Notes: generated from the letters alone by a model not told the origin. A DNA stretch of 64,000 nucleotides from Isoetes taiwanensis (GCA_021234155.1 JAJEKV010000017.1:18672372-18736371); one strand, 5' to 3'; positions 45,476 through 58,018 are shown, counted from the first letter of the stretch. Numbers and translations: made by a program.

Positions 45476-48400
45476 TGTAACGGTCCTGGGAAGCTAGGGA
45501 CCAGTATTGTACAAGGTAGTTGTACATAAACACATGAAGATACATATATGGCATTATGCAGCATGAGTTCAGGGTTTTGTCTCTGCAGAGCATGAAGGCA
45601 AGGAGCAATACTGGGCAGTTTTAAAGCCCGAACTTTGGAGTGTCATATCTCGGCGATCCGAGATCCTTTTCAGGTGATTTTTCTTTTGCTAGAAAAAACT
45701 TCAAGTAAGCTCTACGGATTGGATTTGGTTAGGCCAAAACACATTCGTATGCGAAAGTTATGACAGGAATTGTGATGCTAGGTCAGAATTGACTTTACTA
45801 TGTATGTTCTTCTGCAGTTTAATTCTTGGAGCTAGAAGACGATCCTTTGAGGCACAAACAATTACAAGAGGTCCAGAGGTCCATGCATGAAGGAATTCTC
45901 TGGAGAAAGCTTTGAGGAGGCAAGAACTTGGAGACATTAAGAAGGCTAGAGCTTGAAGAGACTGCATCAATCTTGTTATCAGGTGGGGCTTCAGTCTATT
46001 TAAGATTTCATAGGCTGCGAATTGTCTTTAAACGTGATGTAGATGATGACTTTGGGGTTACAAAGTATTTAAAGGTGATTCACGATCTTGATTGAATAAG
46101 CTTTCTAATGTCTGAGTTAATTAATTATTTAAGCATTGCTTATTGAGATTTGGCAGGGCTTAATGGATTCGAATCGAATGCCTGTGGTAAATGATGAAAT
46201 CAAAGCTGCAACATTGAATCAAGAATGTGGCTTTTTTCTCAGAAAGAGTACAGTAAATCTAGGGTTAATTCTATGGGCATGAGGCTGATTTAATTGTCTG
46301 CTGCAAGTGTTAAGTAGAAAGGGAAAACTCGAATCGGAGTCCAAAAACCTTATGGGAAGATTTGCGCACGGCTAGATCTGGCCAAAATATCATAAAGATG
46401 GGTCAGAATTACCCCTGGAAGGCTGATTTGGCAGAATCAAGGGTTTTGGGCACGATCAAGAGCTGTATGGAGAGTCCAAACTATCAAAGAAACAAGAAAC
46501 ATGTCAGAACTGAGTGGGAACGCAAGGAAACATATCATAATTGAGTATGTAATCGTTTTGGGCTTTGAACAGGTTTTGCCTTTTTATTATGTTCTATGCT
46601 TTTTTGTTCAATTGTTATTAGTATTAACTTAGTTCCTGGTCATACGACAAAAAGAAGAAGTTAGGAAGGCTTGGAAGAGGTGTCGAGATGCATAACCTTG
46701 GCTTAGCGCCTTTAATCTGATGTATGAAGACAGATTGTATCTTATGAGGCTTGGGGTTCAGTGTATCTTAATAGGAAGACGATTATGAATCAAAGGAGTT
46801 GTTTTAACTAAGGAACATGAACTAATAGAGATAAATAATTATAGCTAGCTAGGATAATTGTACAGGCTTACTCCTGGAGATGGGGCTAGCCTAGAGATCA
46901 GGTGGCAAGGCTAAATGCAGTTACGGTCATGAGACCTTAGGGGTTTTTAAGCCAAAAGTGTTCGATTTTGGGATTCTACATTAGTTGTTTTCCTTAGCTA
47001 TGGAAAGTGGATTTTTAATCTGAATATTAAAACCTTAGCTAACTTCCCCGATCGGGATGCTACGCCAACCCTTGTGACTCCATGGTAAGAGGTCCTCCAA
47101 ATGATGTGGGCTGGGAAGGGTATGCACATACGAGATACACCCCACCAACTCCGTCAACGGGGCTCGGAATGTGAGTTGGTTGGGCATTTCTCTGCTAATA
47201 GGGCCTGTATGTAGGCTGGCTGAGCTTCCCATTGTCCCGTGTTTATGTGTCATGATGGTTTGGTATTTTTGACTATGTCTTTGCTTTGATGCTCGTGTTT
47301 GGTATTCCTTGGATTAAGTTGTCATTGTCTAGCACTGTACTCACATAGAATCTTTTATTTTGCTTGTACTCATGTCCTTGTATCCAAGATTCCAGAGTAT
47401 TTCCATGCATGCAGTGGCAGCCAGGATCCCCACTTAGTCACGAGGACTAACCCCAGTGAATGTTGTGCAGTGAATTAGCTGGGGAGCATGTTAACACGTT
47501 GCGCTAGAATATTCTGAGCGAAATTGTTACATTTTATTATATTGTATAATCGATTCATATTATACTTGATGAATTGAATTTATAAGTATTTGTCCATTGA
47601 ATTTAAAGAAATAAAGTTCAATTGCAAAGGAAGATTCAATTCTTCACCATATTCAACTTTTTGTCACACCAATTAAGCAAGAGTCTTCACAAGTTTTGAC
47701 AAGATCCCAAGTTACCAGGAGGGTCAACTCGGCAGGCTCGTCACAGTTGGTATGGTATTCTCAGAAGGAGCAGCATCTAGAGGCTTTGTGGTTACCATGG
47801 AAGGATGACAAGGCAAGGGATGAGTCTTCATATAAGCAATGACATCAACTCTTGATGATGTTGAGGTATAGATTAGTGAATAAATTGTCATTGCATATTG
47901 ATTCTATAAGTTGTTGGAGGAATGCTTCACCGACCTATGAGGACATGGGTTAAATTTTAGAAGGGGAGACTGTAACAGTCCTGGAAAGTTAGAGACCAGT
48001 ATTGTACAAGGTAGTTGTACATAAATATATGAAGACACATATATGGCATGTATGCAGCATGAGTCCAGGGTTTTGTCTCTCTTGGAGAAAGAATTGTTGC
48101 AGGGCATGAAGGCAGAGAGCAATTCTGGGTAGTTTTGGAGCCCAAACTTTGGAGCGTCATATCTCAGTGCCCGAGATCCTTTTCACGTGATTTTTCTTTT
48201 GATGGGAAGGTCTTCAAATAAGCTCTCAGGATTGGGTATGGTCAGACTGAAACTCATCCGTATGAGAAAGTTATGACAGAAATTGTGATGCTGGGTCAGA
48301 ATTGACTACACTATGTATGTTCTTCTGCAGTTTAATTCTTGGAGGTAGAAGACGATCTTTTGAGACACAAACAATTGCAAGAGGTCCAGAGATCCATGCA

Positions 48401-50806
48401 TGAAGAAATTATGTGGAGAAAGCTTTGAGGAGGCCAGAGCTTGGAGCCATTGAGAAGGCTAGATCTTGAAGAGACTGCATCAATCTTCTTATCAGGTGGG
48501 GTTTCAGTCTATTTGAGATTTCATAGGCTGCAGATTGAGTTTAACCATGATGTATATGATAACTTTGAGGTTACAAAGTAATCAAAGGTGATTCATGATC
48601 TGGATTGAATAAGCTTTCTAATGTCTGAGTTAATCAATTAATTTAAGCAGTGCTATGGATTCGAACTGAATGCCTGTGGTAAATGACAAAATCAATGTTG
48701 TAGGATTGAATCAAGAATGTGGCTTTTGTCTCTGGAAGAGTACAGTAAATCTAGGGTTAATTATATGGGCATGAGGCTGATTTAATTGTCTGCTATAAGT
48801 GTTAAGTAGAAAGGGAAAACTCAAATCGGAGTCCAAAGACCTTATGGGAAGATTTGGGCACGGCTAGATCCGGCTAAAATATCATCACGGAAGGCTGATT
48901 TGGCTGAATCAAGGTTTTTGGGGCATGATCAAGAGCTGTACGGGAGAGTTCAAGCTGACAAAGAAGCAAGGAAACTGGTCGTAATTGAGTATGTAGGATC
49001 ATTTTGGGTTTTGGAATGGCTGATTTGCCATTAGCTTCTCTGAATTAGCCAAAACGGTGCTAGAAAAAGGCTCTTTTGTTGGGTTAAGGTTACAGGTTTT
49101 GCCTTTTTATCATATTCTATGCTTTTGTGTTCAATTGTTATTAGTATTAACTTAATTCCTGGTCTTGTAACAAAAAAGACCTTTAACACCTTTAATCTGA
49201 CACCTTTAACACCTTTAATCTGACACCTTTAATCTGACACCTTTAATCTGACACCTTTTATTGTATCTTATGAGGCTTGGGGTTTAGTGTATCTTAATAA
49301 GAAGACAATTATGAACCAAAGGAGTTGTTCTAACTAAGGAACATGAACTAATGGAGATAAATAATTATAGCTAGCTAGGATAATTGTACAAGCCTGAGAT
49401 GGGGCTAACCTAGAGATCAGGTGGCAAAGGCTAAATGCAGTTACGGTCGTGAGACCTTAGGGGTTTTTAAGCCAGAAGTGTTCGATTTTGGGATTCTACA
49501 TTAGTTGTATGTTTCAATTCCTTAGATTATGGAAAGTGTTTTTTTAATCGGAATATTAAAAACCTTAGCTAACAATGGTTAGAGATAAATAAATGATGAA
49601 ATCTTGGAGATCATGAGAATTTGGGAAGCGAGAGCTATATGAGGCATATGGGGCATCTAGATGAGGCTATGGCATGGAGCACTGTTATTCTAGGTGTATA
49701 CTGTAAGTTTCTAAGTTGTTGCAGTGTATTTTAGCAAAAGCATCATAGCTAATATATTATCCTAGGCTTATGGCTTCCATGACGTGTTTGGATTGCAATC
49801 ATTATCCTCGTCAGTAACCTAGGTACTTCAACTTGGGCAGGTTGTATGGGCAACATCAGCAGTAGTATAATGTAGGCACATGTTTAGCAAATATTCTAAT
49901 GAACATCACATATTATGGTCTTTGCATTGTTCCACTGTTGTCTTGGTATTTGATTATGTCTATTGGATCCTCCGGAGTTGGACTTCTAAGTTCGGTGGCC
50001 TAGGTTGCTTTGGCATGCTCGTGTTCATCTGTGATTTTCTGTGGTATTCTTGTACTATGTGACACCGGGCGTAATTTCTCTGATCAGGATGCTACGTCAA
50101 CTGTTGTGACTCCATGATAAGAGGTCCTCCAAATGACGCGTGGGCTGGGAAGGGTATGCGCATACGAGGTTTGCCCACCAACTCTGCCAACGAGACTCGG
50201 AATGTGAGCTGGCTGGGCATTTCTCTGCTAACAGGGCCTGCATATAGGCTGGCTAAGCTTCCCATTGTCTCGGAGCTATGTGTCATGATGGTTTGGTATT
50301 TTTGACCATGTCTTTGCTTCTGATGTTCATGTTTGGTATTTCCTTGGATTATGTTGTCATTGTCTTAGCACTGTACTCATGTAGAATTTTTCGTCTGTGT
50401 TTATGCTTATCCAAGATTTGCAGAGTATTTCCATGCATGCAGTGGCAGCCAGGGATCCCCACTTAGTCATGAGGACTAACCCCAGTGAGTGCATGTGCAG
50501 TGAAAGAGCAAAGCGATGGCATCAATGTGGTTGTGGCTCATGGATGAGCGAGAAGCTTCTAGAGTTGAGTTGTTAAACATGTATGCTGTAACTATTGAGA
50601 ATATGGATTTCTTTGGATGTTAATATTATGTGATTATATTGAGATCTCAAGAATTTGTTCATTAAGTTTTGAGTGTGTAATTTCAACTATGCAAGAGGAA
50701 GATTTAATTCTTCACCTAAATTCACACCAACATAAATCTAGCCTTAAGTTTTGACAAGATCCCGAGTTGCCAAGATGGTCAACTCGGCAGGCTCGTCACA
50801 GTTACA
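45476..50806 (+). mobile_element. LTR element with long LTRs and tiny interior, unit 2
   Basis: Copy of 33601-38926: LTR1 45476-47748, interior 47749-47970, LTR2 47971-50806, TSD TTCAC at 45471-45475 and 50807-50811. LTR2 keeps the TGTAAC start. Differences between LTR1 and LTR2 are the same as in unit 1, so they predate the duplication. Confidence 0.85.
49178..49260 (+). repeat. 14-bp tandem array specific to unit 2
   Basis: About five copies of ACACCTTTAATCTG replace the single occurrence found at the matching place in unit 1 (about 37344-37364). It is a local expansion inside LTR2. Confidence 0.85.
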
Positions 50807-50811
50807 TTCAC

Positions 50812-51370
50812 CGCCCTAACCAACCACGTATTATGAAATACACAGTGGCAGATGTAGTGATAAAAGGTGTCAAACTCCATTAAAGAGCGGAGTTGAAAGG
50901 AACCTCATTGTATATGGACTATGACCTCATCCCTCTATTGCAAGTGTCACGTCGACATGAGCTTGCTCGACTGAGCAACACAGGGGTGCTAATGCACTGG
51001 TTCAAGAAAAGATGTGAATTTTCCATTCGCCTAACCATACTGTAGATGCTTAAAGAAAGAATTGGACAATCTGTTGCTGCAAAAATGCCCGCATTACAAC
51101 TCCTCAGACAAGTTATGCTACAACTCATGATGCAAGCACCACTGTTGCAACCCCTTAGGATGTTGTTGCTCAGACGATCCCTCGAGGTACTGCTACCACT
51201 GCTGCGACTGTTGCAACCCCTCGAAATGCTACTACTGCAACTGCACATGAACCACTTTCAAATAGGGAATGTGTCTGTGGATAGTCTCCTAGAATTGTAG
51301 GGGCTTTCCATGGCAGAAGAGAAATAGCATCTCGGGCTTTAAGCAGTCCCTTCATAATAGTGAGGCACGA
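50812..51370 (+). pseudogene. ORF1-like scrap, unit 2
   Basis: Copy of 38932-39500 with the same interrupted ADVVIKGVKLH / AELKGTSLYMDYDL reading and Thr/Ala-rich tract. A ~15-bp deletion removes part of the NIRNTRGANA stretch. Confidence 0.3.
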
Positions 51371-51716
51371 GGAAAAAAAACAATTCCATATAATCAGGGA
51401 GTATAGAGGTGAAGGTTTTGGATTTTTATTTACCTACACCTTAAATGTCTATAGAACATGATAAAGCCATACCATTTGATGTCTTTACCATGGAATACAA
51501 TCACATTTGAGAAAATAGTACTCTCATATACAAATGCAAAATAAAATGGGGACTTATGACATTAGTTAGTGGCTCTTATGTGTGTCATTATGTTGCACTC
51601 ATGGCATCGTCACAAGTACTAAACAAATACTTTAGTGATTAATATTTATCGGACAATATACCGCCTTCCAAAAAAGTTTTGAATATAAGATTATCGCCAA
51701 AATAGTGATACCCATA
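51371..51716. other. AT-rich spacer, unit 2
   Basis: Copy of 39501-39844. No recognised feature. Confidence 0.5.
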
Positions 51717-53700
51717 TTACGATATAGTAACAAAACAATTATCACTGAGTATAGCCTTGTCATATGGCAGATCTGGGAACTCGTTTTGCTGCACATATTT
51801 GTGTACTCTATATTGGAGTCCATTTGGATCAAAGCCATTATCAATAAAGTTTTGAATTAAATCTCTGATATATTTGGCAGCATCATGGGGACAAGAGTTG
51901 ATATACATATGTAGTAAGATTTGAGAAATAATAACATTTCTGGCCTGAAAATAAGGCCTACAACTGCTCAGATGCACATGTTTGAGGGCTTTAAATGGAA
52001 GGTTATCTCTCTTGTCAAATTTAATAGTTCTGAAAATGCCATTGGCCCTGCTGATAATTTCAACACACATGTTCAGAAAATTTCCTTTGGTACCCTAAGA
52101 AGCTGAGGGATCATTCTCGAAAGCAATGACTGTCTAATCCCATAAAATTCATGTCATAGATACTTAGATCACTATTATATTTTGGAAATGTGGAGCCTAG
52201 AAACTTCTTTATATATTCACAATTTATGGCTAGAATGTCATCCATGAATCTAAAAGTGGATTTAAACATTTCCAGATCCCTTATATCTCCCTTGAATGGC
52301 CAGATCCTTTATGAACATTGCCTCAAACCACACAAGGTATATGTCGCACCAGCATGGGGTGCATGCAAAATCCATGGGAATGCCACAAGTTTGTACCCAT
52401 GTTTTTGTACCTCTCATAATGAAACAGTTGGTGATTAACTATATGTTTGCTTGGATACAAACTTCTTTAGTAAGGAGTGACCAACACTTACACTTAGGGT
52501 CTGTTTTGGACCATTTAGTCACATAGATTTCCTCTCCAACTCTCTTAATCCACAATTTATTGTTATAATGTTTTTTATTCATGTATCTCCAAGTAAAATT
52601 GAAGACGTTTGTAATAACTTGGCAGATACCTGTGTCTCCAATTAAGGAATGCTTTCATAGCATTTAGTAATATCAGCTACGAAGATGTCTGTGATTTTAG
52701 ATGGTAAGTTAAGTACAACATCATACAATGATTGCACCATCCAATTAGGATTTATCTTTCCTAGAAATAGATTATAGAATTTTTCACAGAGGTCCTTGGC
52801 AATTTCAGGCCACATTTCTATGATCAAATTTAAAACTGCAGTAATAGCATTTGCAAACATGGTATATAGAGTACCATGTGCATTTGTAATCCACCGATAA
52901 TCTTGTTTATGAGCTTTGTATATGCCTAATAAGTATGGTAGTCTCTCACTGTTACAATCAGTATAAGGTAAAATCCTGTTCATTTCTTTTTTAACTTTCC
53001 AAATAATGGCAATCTGATCTGCCTCAATTTCCTTGAAATCTTTGCATCTTAGTCCGTTATAGGCCATATCTCTCATGTGCTTTGGACAGATAAATGCAGG
53101 GTTATTATCTACTCCAGCAATATAAAGGTACTTTGTTATCCATTCGATACTATTGACCACCTTAATGTCATTAAGGGAAAATCTCCTGGTCCTATCTACT
53201 TTGAAAGCTTTTTTAACGTCATGAACAACCATTAGGACAACCAGTTCTTTAACTTTCTCTGTGTCGACAATGTCTACATTAGGATATGTATACCTGCCGA
53301 GTTCAAAGATATAGTCAACAGATTCCTCCAACATTTGTTTGAAAAGCATCTAATTCAAGACTTTTGTCTGGGATATGGCTCAACCCATTTTGAAACATGT
53401 TCCTCAACTGTTTATTTTTCACAAGACCAAGGTCCGTAGTACGTATGTGTCCAATGGATTGGTCTATGCATTTCTGTAAATGGGGTATGGAACAGGGGCA
53501 TATGTCATTGTCCACTTGGGCAAAGATGTAAAATGGTTTGTAATATAGATCTCTCAGATTCTTTGTGTGCTTCCATGAAAACATGATGTAAGTCATTATA
53601 ATCTCTCCAATGCCACCTAGTACTTCTGTCATGGCCATATAACATATTCTAGGAATACAAACCTTGTCCAAAATCTTAGACAAGAGACATAGAGAAAAGG
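51717..53700 (-). pseudogene. Penelope-like reverse transcriptase
   Basis: Minus strand, in several frames: CPCSIPHLQKCIDQSIGHIR and TTDLGLVKNKQLRNMF (53683-53315), then a 235-codon frame (53349-52642) with LPYLLGIYKAHKQDYRW and ITDIFVADITKCYESIP (first catalytic Asp). Next come CGIPMDFACTP (about 52361-52390) and FMDDILAIN (about 52228-52252, the Y/F-x-DD motif), then the thumb (to 51717). The order of an HI.TTDL N-terminal region, KxHK motif and GIPM...FACTP resembles Penelope-like RTs rather than LINE or LTR RTs. No GIY-YIG endonuclease is visible. It is interrupted by stops. Confidence 0.6.
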
Positions 53701-54600
53701 AAAAGCTTATACATATGGCATGATCGAATTGGTTTACCTGGTTGCAGGTGGGTGAAAATCCTCAAACGGATTCGAATTTGCTGTACGGAGCTTACAGTAA
53801 TAGATTTCCAGACGAAATCTTCTAATTGACTGAAGCAGTAACAGATATGCAGCTTACTGGTGAAGTATTGTCTGATGGGGATTCGTCAGCAGATCAGATC
53901 TCGGTTTTGGTTGGAGTCCGTGATTGCAGTTGTGATTCCAGCATTCGGATCTTTAGGATCAGTGGCAGATAGTTGCAGATACTTGATGCTCTGGCTTTTC
54001 TAGCCAGATTGCAGACAATGGTGAATCACCTATGCCCTGACTTTTCTAGTTGGGATTCAATCAAGGCAGCGAATCGCTGATTAATATTTTCTTGTGTGAG
54101 ACTTGCTGATTGGTTGTATTCAGTATTATCTTTGTTGTGGAGATTTGGATCTGCAAATTCTAGTTGACTATAATCATAAAGTGCAGTACACTATTTTATT
54201 ACTCCGTTTTTCCTGATTGTCACTCAGGTGTATCCTCCCAAAGACATCCTTCACTAAAACTTTTGAATTCTGCAAAATATTTGTATGTTATATGACAACC
54301 TAGGTTAGCATAGATCTTAAAGGATAACACTTCACAATTATTGGGAAGAATGGTAAAGATGTATATTCAACTGAATAACATCGTCCAGACATCTGGATAT
54401 TTTTGGCAGACTAGGCAAAGGGGAACTCATAAATAATAAGACCCTTGTTGTTTTCTATAAATATTTTTTGTTATCTACTAATGTAGATTTAATACATATG
54501 TAACAGAAGTACGTATGTCATTTAAAATATAAATGCATATTTTTTAGTTTAATGAAGCAAATGAATAAATATCTCATTTATCATACTTGAGTTGTTGCAC
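53701..54600. other. Spacer or intron within the Penelope-like locus
   Basis: No coding match. It could be an intron or an eroded part of the Penelope-like gene. Confidence 0.4.
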
Positions 54601-54698
54601 AGTATCTCCCATGACCTTCCCTTTTGTAATAGAGTGACCAATGTTGCCCGGAGTTTGCTATCCCTCAACAGTAATATTTTCTGAATTTTCATTATTCT

Positions 54699-54920
54699 CT
54701 ATTGAAGGTAGTATTGTAACCCTGGGTGGAGCATTAATAGTAATCTTTGATCCTTGGGAAACCCAATCTTTAGGTCAGCATCAAGATCTTCAGTTTTTTT
54801 CAAAGTCATGCCAAATAATATCTGCCTAATCTCCAAGTAGGCTATGTAGTTAGCGACCCCTTCTTTAAGAGTGGTCTTCAAACAATTTCTAAAAGCAACC
54901 ATCTGTCCAGCAATAGACAT
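54699..54920 (-). pseudogene. Possible upstream piece of the Penelope-like gene
   Basis: 73 codons (SIAGQMVAFRNCLKTTLKEG, LEIRQILFGMTLKKTEDL) in the same orientation and lying directly beside the LINE insertion. The function of this piece is unknown; it is grouped here by position. Confidence 0.35.
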
Positions 54921-57100
54921 ATTAGAATAGAATAGAATAGAATAGAATAGAATAGAATAGAATAGAATAGAATAGAATAGAATAGAATAGAATAGAATAG
55001 AATAGAATAGAATAGAATAGAATATATATTAACGTCCCTCAGGCCGTGAGGCCCCCGGACTTGTGTAGCATCTTGCGAGCTCCCAAAAAATTAGGGTGCT
55101 GCCAACAAACAGACGCACAGGTTTATATAGCCTTCTAGCGGGCTTCACTTGTTCTTTTTAATACCCGCATCGTGCTTTTTAGTTGGCTTCTTTGGCCATA
55201 CACAATGCATCGTTATCAACAGCTTTGAGCTGTCCTTTGTGGGCCTCTCGATTAAGCCTCAAAGAAGCTTCTCAGTTATCGGACCCTTCTCTTTGTGCAC
55301 CCCCTGTCTAATTATCATCTCTTTTATAGCTTTAAGCTACATCCGTGTAGCGTCTCTTCTTTGTCCATCGGTCTTTGGGGTGGGAGGTCCCACCTGACCT
55401 TGTTAAATTTGGACCTTATGTCCGTGTAGACCGGGACATTCTTTGACCATATGCATCTCGTCTTCTATTTTACACACATCACATAGTTGGCATATTCGCC
55501 TTCCGCTTCGTCTATATTTCTCCACCTATCCTTCTCGATTCGAGATCGTGGCTTCCCATTCTGAACCTAGCTAGTTCCTCATTTTTCTACACAAAGAAGT
55601 TGCTCTTGTATGTAATGTGTCCTATCTGCCCCCGTGGATTGAAGACTCCCAGTAGCCATTCCACTTTTGGACCTGTATGCTGTGCCAGCCAGCTTCTCAT
55701 TGCCCTGTCCGTCCATTCTTCGTCCCATCCATTTGCTTGTATGATATGATTTAATTGCAACCCCATGTTTGCTGTCCATCTCGCCACATCGTTAAACCAT
55801 CCTTTGCCTTTTACTATGTGTTGCTTTGCTGATTCCTCCATTGCTAGTGATGATAACTTATCCTCCTTCCCATAACTGTTATCCTTTATTAGGTACCTTA
55901 TTGTTCTTTCCCATGCTCTCACCTCCATTGGCTTTTCTCCTGTTTCATATATGATTGTTGCTAATGATGTACCTGCTTTCACCTGGAATTCCTGTCCGTG
56001 CCACTGCCTCAGTATCCCTTCCTGTTTCTCCCATTTTTTCTCTGCTAGACCTGGTCCCCATGTTTCACATCCGTACAGCTGCGTCGATGCTACTAATGTG
56101 TTAAATAGGTATGTTTTGATTTCCCAGTTGGTGATCCTGCTGTTAGTGCAGTAGTTCATCATGGTATAATAGTTGCCCATCGCTGCCTGAAATCTGTTGT
56201 CTGCCCCTTTTGACCACTTCCCCCCGCCATGTGTGTCATAGCCCAAGTACCTGTATCCTGTGGTTTCCTCCAGCTCTTGTCCCTTGTATTTGAAGGGCTT
56301 GTGTTTCGTCTTTGTACCGAAGGTCACTATTTTTGTTTTGTCCAGATTGACTGTTAAACCTGTCTCCAAACAGAACTCTTCTAGTATCTCTAGCATTCTG
56401 TGCATTCCTTTGACTTTGGTTGCCATCATACCTAAATCGTCTGCATATAGCATTATTGGAACCTTCGTTCTCCCTATCATTGGTGCTTCCTTATCTCCCT
56501 CTTTCTCCTCTAAGAATTCCTGTAGGGCATCTATGTATATCCCAAAAAGCGTGGGTGATAATGGGCATCCTTGCTTTACTCCTGTGTCGCAATCTATTGC
56601 TTCCCCTTCCCCTTCCATTTTGGCATATACCTTCTGGTATAGTCTTGCGATTGATCCCACCAACCCATCTGGTGCTCTTAATCCTATCAGTCTCAGAATG
56701 AGCTTATCTTTGGGTACTGTGTCGAAGGCCTTCTTAAAGTCCACAAAGCAGCATATGATTTTCTTGTTGTTCTCCTTTGTCTGTTCTATCATTATTCTTA
56801 AGGTCACTAGGTGGTCCGTAGTCGAGTACTCCGGTCGGAAACCGGCCTGGCCTTGTGCTCTGAGTTTCCCTGTTTCTGCCCAGCTCTTCAGTTTTTGGTC
56901 TAGTGTTTTCCCGAACCATTTCGCAAATACTGAGCTAACCATGATGGTTCTATAGTTACTCGGCTCCTCTCTGCTTCCCCCTTTATGAAGCGGAATTACC
57001 TTGTTGAACTGCCATCTTTCTGGGAGGCCTGAGTGTATTACCTCATTGAATATTTCTGTAATTATCCCTACTATCTGTGTTTGTACACTTTTTAACATCT
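54921..57100 (-). mobile_element. LINE copy C, inserted in the Penelope-like locus
   Basis: Minus-strand LINE, 5' truncated, with a 3' UTR (55026-55586) and an (AATAG)n tail. Flanking minus-strand fragments of the Penelope-like locus lie on both sides. Confidence 0.8.
54923..55025. repeat. (AATAG)n microsatellite
   Basis: About twenty uninterrupted AATAG units forming the 3' tail of LINE copy C (TATTC on the element strand). Confidence 0.95.
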
Positions 57101-57143
57101 TATTAAATCTTATTAAAGTTGTTGAGCATATACCATACGCCAT
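55587..57143 (-). CDS. LINE reverse transcriptase (518 codons, nearly intact)
   Basis: RT order is complete from the fingers onward: LPERWQFNKVIPLHKGG, NYRTIMVSSVFAKWFG, GQAGFRPEYSTTDHLVTLR, CCFVDFKKAFDTVPKDK (first catalytic Asp), GVKQGCPLSPTLFGIYID, IMLYADDLGMMAT (YADD, about 56420-56458), LTVNLDKTKIVTFG, YRYLGYDTHGG, then thumb and helical C-terminus. A TAG follows NFFV, after which the frame continues with ARFRMGSHDLE, so the true protein was longer (C-terminal zinc finger region). The upstream endonuclease is missing through 5' truncation. It copies element RNA at the target site. It is the best-preserved RT in the window. Confidence 0.85.
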   Translation of the reverse strand: MAYGICSTTLIRFNKMLKSVQTQIVGIITEIFNEVIHSGLPERWQFNKVIPLHKGGSREEPSNYRTIMVSSVFAKWFGKTLDQKLKSWAETGKLRAQGQAGFRPEYSTTDHLVTLRIMIEQTKENNKKIICCFVDFKKAFDTVPKDKLILRLIGLRAPDGLVGSIARLYQKVYAKMEGEGEAIDCDTGVKQGCPLSPTLFGIYIDALQEFLEEKEGDKEAPMIGRTKVPIMLYADDLGMMATKVKGMHRMLEILEEFCLETGLTVNLDKTKIVTFGTKTKHKPFKYKGQELEETTGYRYLGYDTHGGGKWSKGADNRFQAAMGNYYTMMNYCTNSRITNWEIKTYLFNTLVASTQLYGCETWGPGLAEKKWEKQEGILRQWHGQEFQVKAGTSLATIIYETGEKPMEVRAWERTIRYLIKDNSYGKEDKLSSLAMEESAKQHIVKGKGWFNDVARWTANMGLQLNHIIQANGWDEEWTDRAMRSWLAQHTGPKVEWLLGVFNPRGQIGHITYKSNFFV

Positions 57144-58018
57144 GGTCGAACCAGGTCATATTCTCATTACATTGGTTGGGCACTTTTCCTTTTCCTTTAT
57201 CATCACAGATGCATTTGAAGTAAGGACACATGGTACGCCATATCCTTTTCAAGTAGAGGTCATCTCGTTTTATATTAGTATATGCCATATGGCCCTTCTG
57301 AGCAAGCACCATTAAGTCACTTTTGGTGCATTTTTTGTCAAAAAAAGTGTGAACTAACTGCTAATTTGAGCTTGTTTCTCTTCATTCTTATCATTCTGTA
57401 AGCAGCGATAGTGGTCTCAAAAACTTTTTCTTTTGATAGGTCTCCAAGTAACATTCAAGCTTCCTCACTGATTGGTGCCAAAGCACCAAAGTTTTTGGTT
57501 CGCCATAAAGCTTGATTGCATAACAAGCCATGGCTCTCTACCAAGCATTCAGGGATAATTGGGAATCTCAGGCAATTCCTCAAGGTAAATTTGAAGTCTA
57601 TGTCATCGCTACTGGCCTGTGAGATTTTGGGCTGTAGAATGGCCTTATCTTCCTCTGTGAGAATATCATATCCAAATAAATCATCACCTTGTGTATTCAG
57701 ATTAACAGCAGGCTTATTGAGGCGGATCTGCTCCTCATCTTTGGTGTGAGTACACTTCATGTCATTGACATCTTCTAATGCAGTAATACCAATTATAAAG
57801 TTCTTAGTGCATTCATCCTCCGAGTTAGTCCAGTTGTAAACCTTTTGTGCTAGGCTGTCATAAGCACTGGCCATGAATGGATATACATCCTCCTCTTTGT
57901 CTGACAGTTTGTTAATATGAGGCTGTAGTAATAGCCAACCACTAAAGCCGAGATGAGACACTAGAGAGAGCTGATCAGACTTTCTGATGGCTTCCCGTTC
58001 CAGAATAAACTCTTGCAC
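57103..58018 (-). pseudogene. Upstream part of the Penelope-like locus
   Basis: Two minus-strand frames: 58018-57455 (187 codons: VSHLGFSGWLLLQPHINKL, LFGYDILTEEDKAIL, TLRNCLRFPIIPECLVE) and 57312-57103 (LKRIWRTMCPYFKCICDDK, C-x4-C-x-C pattern). No family is recognised. Orientation and adjacency suggest they belong N-terminal to the Penelope-like RT, interrupted by LINE copy C. Confidence 0.4.

Larger units (their letters stand above)
40269..52140 (+). repeat. Tandem segmental duplication, unit 2 (11.9 kb)
   Basis: Second copy of 27866-40268, starting AAGTGTTGGAGGCAG and ending ...GTCTAATCC before unique DNA at 52141. It has one tRNA-like monomer instead of two. Confidence 0.93.

Noticed and set aside
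54923-55025. Telomere-type repeat
   Set aside because: AATAG units lie at a LINE 3' end and do not match plant telomere repeats.
56260-56955. 231-codon plus-strand ORF
   Set aside because: It is the antisense shadow of the LINE C reverse transcriptase.
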